Shown here: piece by piece, positions 19,147 through 26,363 of the stretch
Layout: each line of letters starts with the position of its first letter
Position numbering within the stretch: position 1 is the stretch's first letter
NCBI GenBank assembly: GCA_963791615.1
Contig: CAWBTE010000017.1
Coordinates: 286,063 to 350,062, forward strand
Origin: CAILZL01 sp963791615
GTDB lineage: Bacteria > Pseudomonadota > Gammaproteobacteria > Steroidobacterales > Steroidobacteraceae
Direction of reading: 5' to 3'
DNA: 64,000 nt
Program-made: the position numbers and the translations under genes
Notes under the pieces: generated by a model
Told to the model about the DNA's origin: nothing
The model's input: the letters and a program-made list of their open reading frames with translations, nothing else
The model's database searches: none

Positions 19147-19838
19147 TACATCTGCTCGAGCATGTACCCGAGACCGCGCACAGTTCGAATCTGCGGCCCC
19201 CCGGCAAGTCTTTTGCGAAGTCTGCCGATATAGACCTCAAGCGCATTGGCGCCCACATCCTCGTCGAGACCAAAGACCATGTTCGCCAGATTTTCACGCA
19301 GCACGATCTTCCCGGCGCGAATCATCAACTGCTCCAGCACCGCTCGTTCTCGCCTGGGCAATTCCAGCAGCTCATCGTCGAGACGAAATGCCCCATTGGT
19401 GCGTTCAAGCGTCAATCGGCCAACCGTAATCGAGGGCGATGGATCACCTTGCGCCCGACGCAGCAGGGCTCGCACACGCGCCAGTAACTCCGATGGTTCA
19501 AATGGCTTCAGCAGATAATCATCCGCGCCCAGATCCAGTCCACGAACCCGGTCATCCAGCGCGCTGCGCGCCGTCAGTATGAGCACCGGGCAGCGGGCCG
19601 ACTCGCTGCGCCCCCGGACTTCGCGACTGCGTATCTGCTTGAGTACCTCGAATCCGGACAGATCAGGCAATCCCAGATCCAGAATAATTGCCGCATAGCC
19701 ACCGGCTGCCTGATGCGCCAGCGCAGCCTGTCCAGTGGCGACCGACTCAACGTCGTAGCCATTGTGCTTCAACAGGGCGACAAGCCCACGAGCGAGGGCC
19801 GCATCGTCCTCGGCGAGCAGAATCCGACTCATACTCAA
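19146..19838 (-). CDS. tctD: OmpR-family response regulator of the TctD type
   Basis: This 230-residue regulator has a receiver domain with the acidic pair in 'LAEDD', phospho-acceptor D54 in 'IILDLGLPD', T89 and K111 ('LLKPF'). The C-terminal winged-helix DNA-binding domain contains 'LEVYIGRLRKRL' and 'IRTVRGLGYML'. It is the first gene of a two-gene operon with the kinase and is divergently arranged, 70 bp from the start of a substrate-binding protein gene, so the short intergenic region probably contains its own operator (inference). A second in-frame ATG two codons in is equally possible as start. Confidence 0.9.
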   Translation of the reverse strand: MSMSRILLAEDDAALARGLVALLKHNGYDVESVATGQAALAHQAAGGYAAIILDLGLPDLSGFEVLKQIRSREVRGRSESARCPVLILTARSALDDRVRGLDLGADDYLLKPFEPSELLARVRALLRRAQGDPSPSITVGRLTLERTNGAFRLDDELLELPRRERAVLEQLMIRAGKIVLRENLANMVFGLDEDVGANALEVYIGRLRKRLAGGPQIRTVRGLGYMLEQM

Positions 19839-19908
19839 CTCCCGAATTGCGGGTGAATGATGGTAGCCTCGCCAAAATCGTGAAATATCCTTGGCGGTGA
19901 GGCTGCAT

Positions 19909-21015
19909 ATGTTCTCGAGGCGACCCGTATCGAGACGAAACTTTACATTGACCAGTCTCGCCTGGACAGCAACCGGCTGCGGCCTCGGCCCAGATGTTGA
20001 TCGAGCTCGCCTCGGTTTCCCTTCATCTCATTCTAGGCTCGAGGCAGCCGCACGCAAAGAGGGTGCGCTGCGCATTGATGCGGCGACTGGCCTGTTTGCC
20101 ATCGACGATCTGGACTTGCTGGAAGCGTTCAATCGTCTGTATCCGGAAATAGTGCTCGACTATCAACGTGCATCCTCCGGTGAGCTACACACGAATTTTT
20201 TGCAAGCGGCCAGCACTGGCCGCCCAACAGCAGACATTCTCATCAGCTCGGCCATGGATCTGCAGTTCAAGCTCGTCAACGACGGTTTCGCGCAGACCTA
20301 TGACTCGCCGGAAAAGCCGCACCTGCCCGACTGGGCAGTCTGGAAGGATCAGGCTTACGCCATCACTACCGAGCCGCTCGTTTTTGCATACAACAAGAAG
20401 CTCATGCCACCCGAGGACGTCCCGGGCTCGCATGAGGAACTCGCGGATCTGTTGCGACGCAAGACGGACACCTATCGTGGCAAGATCGCCGGCTACGATC
20501 CCGAGCGCAGCGGCACCGGCTATCTCTACTACACGCAGGACCTGCTGCTGAGCCGCGATACGCTCGACCTGGTTCAGGCAATGGGACGGACGCAGCCCAA
20601 GTTCTACATCTCCGGAGCAGATGTCAGGGAAAAGCTCTCGAGCGGCGAGCACCTGCTGGCCTACAACATGGTCTACTCGTACATGGTCGTAAGGCGATTG
20701 CAACATCCCGATATTGCCATCGTATTTCCCAGCGATTACACACTGGTGCTGTCGCGCATTGCATTCATTCCAAAGACGGCAAGACATTCCGCAGCGGCCA
20801 GACTGTTTCTCGATTTTCTCCTCTCTGCGCCCGGACAAAATCTCATGGCACGCCAACATGCGCAGCCAACCCGTAATGGCGTTACCGTGATCGGCGCAGC
20901 GCCGTCACCCGAGGTGATACGGCGGGTCGATTTCGGCCCCTCACTGCTGGCCAACCTCGACGAATTCAGGCGCCGCCGCGTGCTGCATGAATGGCGGCGC
21001 GCATTGGCTTCTTGA
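19909..21015 (+). CDS. Tat-type extracellular solute-binding protein (iron/AfuA-like fold)
   Basis: The product has about 368 residues from the ATG at 19909 (an in-frame ATG at 19891 adds six). The N-terminus has a twin-arginine motif, SRRNFTL, and a possible lipobox Cys shortly after. The mature part looks like a type-2 periplasmic binding protein of the AfuA/spermidine-putrescine-like class: 'ADILISSAMDLQ', 'YAITTEPLVFAYN' and a C-terminal 'FLLSAPGQNLMARQ'. Such proteins normally deliver iron or small acids to an ABC transporter, but no ATPase or permease gene is near. TctDE loci often carry a binding protein of this class, where it may help sensing or transport (family knowledge, not shown here). 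It is followed after 25 nt by a second binding protein gene. Confidence 0.85.
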   Translation: MFSRRPVSRRNFTLTSLAWTATGCGLGPDVDRARLGFPSSHSRLEAAARKEGALRIDAATGLFAIDDLDLLEAFNRLYPEIVLDYQRASSGELHTNFLQAASTGRPTADILISSAMDLQFKLVNDGFAQTYDSPEKPHLPDWAVWKDQAYAITTEPLVFAYNKKLMPPEDVPGSHEELADLLRRKTDTYRGKIAGYDPERSGTGYLYYTQDLLLSRDTLDLVQAMGRTQPKFYISGADVREKLSSGEHLLAYNMVYSYMVVRRLQHPDIAIVFPSDYTLVLSRIAFIPKTARHSAAARLFLDFLLSAPGQNLMARQHAQPTRNGVTVIGAAPSPEVIRRVDFGPSLLANLDEFRRRRVLHEWRRALAS

Positions 21016-21040
21016 GTTGAGTTCCTGCAGCATCGTTATT

Positions 21041-22066
21041 ATGAGCCAGCATAATTCAATCGGACGCCGCCGATTCCTGATTGACGCAGGCACCGCATCC
21101 GCATCGTTGGCACTGCCATCGACATTGCATGCTCTGGCGCGACGCCATCGCTTCGTAGTGCGGGTGGCCAGCAATCAGGGCGCCGACAACGCGACGCTCC
21201 AGCAACTGATGGCGGACCAACAATATTTCCAGCAGTTTTCACTCGATGTCCAGCTGGTGGAAAGCAGCACCATCTCCGCGCCCATGGAAGCGATGCTGGC
21301 TGGCGATGCCGACATCTGCATGGTCTCGGCCTTTGTTGGCTTCCTGCCCGCCATTGAACAGGGCAAGGACTTGCGGCTGATCGGTGCAGCGATGCTGTTG
21401 CCCGCACTCGCTGTCTACGCGCGTGATACTTCCATCCAGCGGGTCGAGGATCTTGCAGGGCGACGCATCGGAATCGGCCCAAAGAACGGTCTACTGCACA
21501 CCTTGATGCTGGCCTTGCTGCGCAAGAAAAACATTGATGCCTCGAACATCACCTTCGTGCCCTCGGGCAGCAACGCACAGGTGTTTGAAGCCGTCGCCAC
21601 CGGCAAGGTGGACGCAGGACTCAGCGGCACCGCCGGCATGTCGAATCCGGATGCAGCGCGCGTACTGGCAGATGGCATGTTGTGGCGCGAGCTGCCCGAA
21701 TACACCTACCAGCCAGCCTATGCCTCAGTACGGGCGATACGCGAAAAACCGGAAGAACTGGCGCGCTGCCTGGCGGCGTACACCACACTGTTCAGATACA
21801 TGTCTGGACCAGGCTCCAAAGCCGCCTATCTCGATGCACGCAGACGCGCTGCCGGCGAAGCCAGTGTGACCGAAGGCGAAGCGATCTGGAATTTCATTCA
21901 GCGCTACCAGCCTTACGCACTCAATGTCGGTGTGTCGCCGCAACGCGTGGCCTACCTGCAGGAACTCAACGTGGCCTTTGGTTTGCAGAAAAAAGTGCTG
22001 CCGTTTGAACAGGTGGCGGACATGGGGCCGGCGCAGCGTGCGATGCGATTGCTGCCGCGTCTTTGA
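21041..22066 (+). CDS. Tat-type ABC substrate-binding protein of the NMT1/nitrate-sulfonate class
   Basis: The ATG at 21041 is chosen because it places the twin-arginine motif GRRRFL eight residues in; longer starts would overlap the previous gene. The 341-residue protein shows the NMT1/SsuA fold pattern: 'MEAMLAGDADICMV' (pocket loop), 'LRLIGAAML', 'DLAGRRIGIGPKNGLLHTLM' and 'VATGKVDAGLSG'. Relatives bind taurine, alkanesulfonates, aromatic acids or pyrimidine precursors. As for its upstream neighbour, there is no cognate membrane or ATPase gene. The two binding proteins form a two-gene plus-strand unit divergent from tctDE, ending at a palindrome shared with the convergent permease gene. 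Confidence 0.87.
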   Translation: MSQHNSIGRRRFLIDAGTASASLALPSTLHALARRHRFVVRVASNQGADNATLQQLMADQQYFQQFSLDVQLVESSTISAPMEAMLAGDADICMVSAFVGFLPAIEQGKDLRLIGAAMLLPALAVYARDTSIQRVEDLAGRRIGIGPKNGLLHTLMLALLRKKNIDASNITFVPSGSNAQVFEAVATGKVDAGLSGTAGMSNPDAARVLADGMLWRELPEYTYQPAYASVRAIREKPEELARCLAAYTTLFRYMSGPGSKAAYLDARRRAAGEASVTEGEAIWNFIQRYQPYALNVGVSPQRVAYLQELNVAFGLQKKVLPFEQVADMGPAQRAMRLLPRL

Positions 22067-22116
22067 TTGCACGTGTAGCAGTGGGTTTGTAACCTGTCTT
22101 CATTGATCGTCAAGGC

Positions 22117-22140
22117 ACGGGCGGGTCTGAGACCCGCCCC
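22117..22140. repeat. REP-like palindrome between convergent genes
   Basis: The stem GGGCGGGTC/GACCCGCCC (22119-22127 with 22131-22139) has a 3-nt loop and is flanked by CCTAC. No T-run follows on either strand, so it resembles a repetitive extragenic palindrome more than a terminator. A related palindrome with the core GGGTTTGAAACCC occurs at 57023-57055. Confidence 0.55.
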
Positions 22141-22150
22141 TACATCACTG

Positions 22151-24202
22151 TTACATGGACGGAATTATTTCTCCGAGAGCAGGAAACCATGCGCCCATCA
22201 GGGTGCTCGGCCAGGGCACAAGCAACACCCGATCGAACACAACATAGATGAATAACGTTGCCGCCACGGCCAACGTCAACGTCAGCTTCCAGGGTTCCCG
22301 TCCCTCAAGCCGCATGAAGGCGATGATCAGGATCAGCACGGAAGGAATGAGGCCGATCACCGCCATCGATGCGAGGAAGGCGAGCAGCCAGCCAAAGAAA
22401 TTCGCGGAGCGCAGCAGTACCGAACGCAGTTGCAGGCCATCGGCGGATGAGACATCCATGTGGATGCCCATATGTGCCCTGGAGCGGCCATGCGCTTCCG
22501 GCGCCCGCTCGTAACACAGCTGATTGAACAGACTGATGAGCGCAAACACGATCAATGTCCCGGACACCCAGGTCGGCCCGATGCGTGCGTTGAAGGACCA
22601 TTCCTGCGCCGCGACGAACATGAAGCCGGCGATGACGATCAGGATGACGTACATCAGATCCGACGCATGCAAAATGGGTTTGCTGCGCGGCACGAACGCA
22701 CTCAGTCCTTCATGCCGGATCTTCTTGTACAACGGACTCAGGATCACCACAGAGGCGAGCGTCAACAGGACGATCACGCCGGGGCGGGCCAGCCATTCGA
22801 AGTCATAGCGAAGGATGGAGATGGTCATGTAGCGCTCGACCAGTACACCCAGCACCAGACCGAGAATCAGTGGCGGGCGCGGCCATTTCAGTCGCTTCAT
22901 GATCCAGCCGACTACGCCAGCGATGAGTAACACATACAGGTCGCCCCAGCTCTTCGAACCCTGGAAGGCGCCGATAAAAACAATCGCCATGATGCTGGGC
23001 AATACCAGCGTGTAGCGCAACGTCGAAATCTTCGCCAACTGTCCGCTCAGCAGGAAACAGATGCCCGCGCCAAAGATGTTGGCGAGCGCGATGCTCCATA
23101 CCATGGTGTAGGTGACATCAAGATTCCGGGTGAGCATGTCAGGCCCCGGAATAAATCCGTGAACCATCAGGGCACCCAGCAGGATCGCCTGGGCTGCACC
23201 GCCGGGCACACCGAAGGCAATCATCGGCACCAGCATGCCCCCTTCCTTGGCGTTATTGGCCGACTCGGGCGCGATCACGCCGCGCACATCGCCTTTGGAG
23301 AAGGTTTCTTTCGCGCCTTTCTCCGTTTGCAGAGCGTGGCCGTAGGCAAACCAGTCAGCAACCGAACCGGTAATGCCGGGCACTGCGCCGAGCACTGCGC
23401 CCATGACGCTGCAGCGAACAATGAGGAACCAGTTGTTTATGCAATCGCGGACACCCTGGAACATGCCACTGATTGCGCTGAATTTGATTTTCTCGGCGAG
23501 CGCACTGCGCTGAATGGCCAGATCACATAGCTCGGGCAGTGCGAACACTCCCAGTAATACTGGCAGCAAGGGCAAGCCCTCGCGCAGGTAAACAAGATCG
23601 CCCGTCCAGCGCAGCTCGCCGCTTTGAACATTGGTGCCGATCATGCCCACCAGAATGCCCAGACACGCAGCAATCAATCCGCGTAACGGTGCACTGCCGG
23701 CCAGCGTAGCCACCATGGCAATGCCGAAAATGGTCAAAGCCAGCAGCTCAGGCGTTCCAACCGACAGCGCCAGTGGCCGGACGATCGGGATCGACACGGC
23801 CAACAGGAAAGCACCGATCAAGCCGCCGGACATCGAAGCACAGTAACTGGCGCTCAGCGCCCTGCCCGCCTCGCCCTTCTTGGTCATCTGGAAGCCGTCG
23901 AGCACCGTCGCCTGCGATGAAGCTGTACCGGGCACACCGATCAGGATCGAGGGGATGGTATCCGAGGTCGCGGTGACCGCATGCATGCCCAACAACATGG
24001 CAAATGCAGAGATCGGGTCCATGGTAAAGGTGAAGGGCACCAGCAAGGCGAAGCCAGTTAACCCGCCGATACCCGGGATCAAACCGATCACCAGTCCGAC
24101 CATCACCCCGGCCCACAGAAACGCAATTCGTTCCGGCTGGATCAGGGTCATGAATGCATCCCCGGCCGCACCGAGCATGCTTATATCTGCAAATGGATCC
24201 AT
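22151..24202 (-). CDS. tctA: Fused TctA-TctB tripartite tricarboxylate transporter permease
   Basis: The 683-residue protein is an inner-membrane permease. The first 500 residues are TctA: repeated glycine-rich 'GLIPGIGGLTG' and 'GAVPGITGSVADW' signatures, 'GVPGTASSQATVLDG' and about twelve hydrophobic helices. After about residue 510 a separate four-helix segment resembling the small TctB subunit is joined in the same chain ('LMYVILIVIAGFMFV', then 'SVLILIIAFMRLEGREP'). Most TctA proteins are about 500 residues with TctB encoded separately. The partner binding protein tctC is two genes upstream in the same direction. Together they would import a carboxylate using the ion gradient. The start at 24202 has no competing upstream ATG of note. 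Confidence 0.9.
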   Translation of the reverse strand: MDPFADISMLGAAGDAFMTLIQPERIAFLWAGVMVGLVIGLIPGIGGLTGFALLVPFTFTMDPISAFAMLLGMHAVTATSDTIPSILIGVPGTASSQATVLDGFQMTKKGEAGRALSASYCASMSGGLIGAFLLAVSIPIVRPLALSVGTPELLALTIFGIAMVATLAGSAPLRGLIAACLGILVGMIGTNVQSGELRWTGDLVYLREGLPLLPVLLGVFALPELCDLAIQRSALAEKIKFSAISGMFQGVRDCINNWFLIVRCSVMGAVLGAVPGITGSVADWFAYGHALQTEKGAKETFSKGDVRGVIAPESANNAKEGGMLVPMIAFGVPGGAAQAILLGALMVHGFIPGPDMLTRNLDVTYTMVWSIALANIFGAGICFLLSGQLAKISTLRYTLVLPSIMAIVFIGAFQGSKSWGDLYVLLIAGVVGWIMKRLKWPRPPLILGLVLGVLVERYMTISILRYDFEWLARPGVIVLLTLASVVILSPLYKKIRHEGLSAFVPRSKPILHASDLMYVILIVIAGFMFVAAQEWSFNARIGPTWVSGTLIVFALISLFNQLCYERAPEAHGRSRAHMGIHMDVSSADGLQLRSVLLRSANFFGWLLAFLASMAVIGLIPSVLILIIAFMRLEGREPWKLTLTLAVAATLFIYVVFDRVLLVPWPSTLMGAWFPALGEIIPSM

Positions 24203-24273
24203 GGTCAGTTACTCAAGACTTCAGGAATAAGAAACCACTGCGGGGCGATGTGCTCCGCAGGGCGCTTGAAAAA

Positions 24274-25128
24274 TCAATCTGCCAGGACGGGATAAAGAAC
24301 CTGCGCGGTTCTGCCCATGATCCAGGACTGATCTTCTGCCGACAGTGTGCCCAGACTGGCCTGTACTTCAGTGACCAGTTTTTTCAGTGGTCCCTCAGAG
24401 GCCGGGTAGTTGGAACCGAACGCAAGATGATCTGCGCCGAAGGCCTTGACCAGCAGCGGGAAGAAAGTTTCCGGTGTGGACTTGCCGGCCTTGACTCTGG
24501 CGAGCGCAGTGGGCGTCAGCTTGAGATAGAGGTTGTCGAATTCGGACAGCGCCAAAAGTTTTTCTGCAGCTTGGTACGGCGGACCTTCTTCAAGATCCGG
24601 CCGGCCCAGATGATCAATCGCGATCTTGACCTTGGGGAAACGTTGCGCGAGCTCGCGCACCATGTGCAGGCCATCCGGCGTGGTCTGGATGACAATGGTC
24701 ATGCCGAGCTCTGCGGCGCGCTGCCACACGGGAAATGATTTCGGATCGACCAGCCATTCACCCTTGGTCTGATTGGTATGGCCGCCAGTGAACAGCCGGA
24801 TGCCGGTCATGCCACGAGTTAGCCAATAGTCAAACGTCTTGACGGCATCAGGCGCCAGCACATCGATGGAATATACGCCGGTGAACCGGTGCGGCATTTG
24901 CGCCACGCAGTCGGCAACGTAGGAATTGTCATGACCATAAGTAGTCGATGAGTGAACTATCGCCGCCTTCGCAACGCCGGACTCATCCATCTCCGCAACC
25001 AGTTGTTCGAAGGCAATCGGTCGCGTGGCGGACCACCCGGATCGCACGCCACCGAGCGGCGCCACAGGATACTTCTCCGTATCCCTGGAAATGATGTGCG
25101 GATGGATATCGATGATCTTGGCTGTCAT
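24274..25128 (-). CDS. Amidohydrolase-2 family hydrolase (lactonase/decarboxylase type)
   Basis: The ATG at 25128 gives a 284-residue cytoplasmic TIM-barrel enzyme starting 'MTAKIIDIHPHI'. HPH is the metal-binding H-x-H motif. Later landmarks are 'FTGVYSIDV', 'GMTGIRLF', 'IAIDHLGRPD' and 'LAFGSNYPASEGP'. In most of the family the last motif is FGSDYP with a catalytic Asp; here it is Asn, as also seen in some lactonase-like COG3618 relatives. Relatives hydrolyse lactones such as 2-pyrone-4,6-dicarboxylate or sulfomuconolactone, or decarboxylate aromatic acids. It lies between tctC and tctA with short gaps (43 and 71 nt), so it probably performs the first step on the transported compound. The substrate is not identified. 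Confidence 0.85.
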   Translation of the reverse strand: MTAKIIDIHPHIISRDTEKYPVAPLGGVRSGWSATRPIAFEQLVAEMDESGVAKAAIVHSSTTYGHDNSYVADCVAQMPHRFTGVYSIDVLAPDAVKTFDYWLTRGMTGIRLFTGGHTNQTKGEWLVDPKSFPVWQRAAELGMTIVIQTTPDGLHMVRELAQRFPKVKIAIDHLGRPDLEEGPPYQAAEKLLALSEFDNLYLKLTPTALARVKAGKSTPETFFPLLVKAFGADHLAFGSNYPASEGPLKKLVTEVQASLGTLSAEDQSWIMGRTAQVLYPVLAD

Positions 25129-25171
25129 GACTGAATCTCTACTCTTAACTGAAACCAATACTTCCGGCAGC

Positions 25172-26242
25172 TCACTTCCTCGGTGGCTTGACGATCTCGC
25201 GAACGGCGCTCAGCGTCCTGGGCGACGTCGTGTAAAGCTGCGTCAGAAGCGCATCGATTCCTTGTCCTGAGATCGGATCAATCGCGTAACCCCTGCGCCG
25301 CATGGCAGCAAGGAACTGCGGATCCTTCATGGTGGCGTCGAATGCATCGCGAAGTGCAGCCAGTCGATCGGCCGGCACGCCCTTCGGTACGGCAAGTGGA
25401 CGTCCCGGTTCGAAAGACTTGATGAAGAAATCGAACACCGCCTTGCCTTCCGGGTCCTTCACATAGTTTGAAAGATTGGGCAGCTTGGGGAAGGCAGGAT
25501 GACTGGTCCAGCTCAGATGCATGACCGGAATGAGCAATCCTTTCTTGATCATGGCCATCTGCTCCGGCTGCAGCAGCCCTTCGATGGTGGACGCCCAGCC
25601 ATCCACCTCGCCGCGATCCATCGCGATGTAAACCTCGCCGCGCCCCGAATAACCGTTGATGATCCTGAACTGCGTGTGCGCATATTTGTTCATCAACGCA
25701 GGCAGCGTGCGATTGTCGCTGCCAAACCCCGTGGCGCCGATGATGGTGCGCTTGGTGAACATCTCGGCAGCGGTCTTCACCGGCGATTTGTACGACACCG
25801 CCACGGCGTACGCCGTCCTGTCGAGACTGCCGAGCCAGTTCACCTGGCGAGGATCAAAATTCTTGTGATCATTCTCAACCAGCGGCAGGTAGAGATTATT
25901 GCGCTGAAGAAATCCGATCACGGTGCCGTCTTTGGGATCCTGCGACTGCAATCTGGCTGCCGCAATCATGCCGCCGGCGCCAGAGATGTTGTTGACGATG
26001 ATGTACGGCTGGCCGGGTATGTGTTTGGAAAAATAATCCTTGAACTGGCGCGCAATCAGATCAGTCAGGGTGCCGGCTTCGGCACTCACCATCAGCGTGA
26101 TTGTCTTGCCCTTGTAAAAAGAGGCAACTGGATTTGACTGCGCCTGAGTTTGTGTTTGTGCTTGCGCCTGCGTGACGCTCCAGCACAGCAGCCCCGCGCC
26201 AAAGACAGCACCAATGACGGCGCACTTGCGGAAAAAATTCAT
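25172..26242 (-). CDS. tctC: TctC/Bug-family periplasmic binding protein
   Basis: The 356-residue product has a signal peptide whose cleavage region is an unusual Gln/Ala/Thr repeat (QAQAQTQTQAQ) encoded by an imperfect short DNA repeat. The mature domain carries the Bug-family start 'FYKGKTITLMVSAEAGTLTDLIAR', the conserved 'IIVNNISGAGGMIAAARL' and a 'WASTIEGLL' segment. TctC proteins capture carboxylates in the periplasm and hand them to TctAB. It is the second gene of the unit that starts with the TonB receptor, 121 nt downstream of it, and is followed closely by the amidohydrolase and permease genes. Ligand class cannot be predicted safely; the family often binds mono- or dicarboxylates or aromatic acids. 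Confidence 0.9.
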   Translation of the reverse strand: MNFFRKCAVIGAVFGAGLLCWSVTQAQAQTQTQAQSNPVASFYKGKTITLMVSAEAGTLTDLIARQFKDYFSKHIPGQPYIIVNNISGAGGMIAAARLQSQDPKDGTVIGFLQRNNLYLPLVENDHKNFDPRQVNWLGSLDRTAYAVAVSYKSPVKTAAEMFTKRTIIGATGFGSDNRTLPALMNKYAHTQFRIINGYSGRGEVYIAMDRGEVDGWASTIEGLLQPEQMAMIKKGLLIPVMHLSWTSHPAFPKLPNLSNYVKDPEGKAVFDFFIKSFEPGRPLAVPKGVPADRLAALRDAFDATMKDPQFLAAMRRRGYAIDPISGQGIDALLTQLYTTSPRTLSAVREIVKPPRK

Positions 26243-26326
26243 GATTCCCCCTCAGAAGGGCTACGGAACGGGCTATCTAATGATATGGCTTTCACTACAT
26301 GCCATAACTGACCAGGCCGGCAAGCA

Positions 26327-26348
26327 CAGCGCCCCGCGAGGGGCGCTG
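26327..26348 (-). terminator. GC-rich hairpin between the TonB receptor and tctC
   Basis: A perfect 9-bp stem (CAGCGCCCC/GGGGCGCTG) with a GNRA-type loop lies 15 nt past the receptor stop. There is no T-run, so it is more likely a processing or stability hairpin that lowers expression of the downstream tct genes than a full terminator. Confidence 0.5.
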
Positions 26349-26363
26349 CATATATCATCCTTC

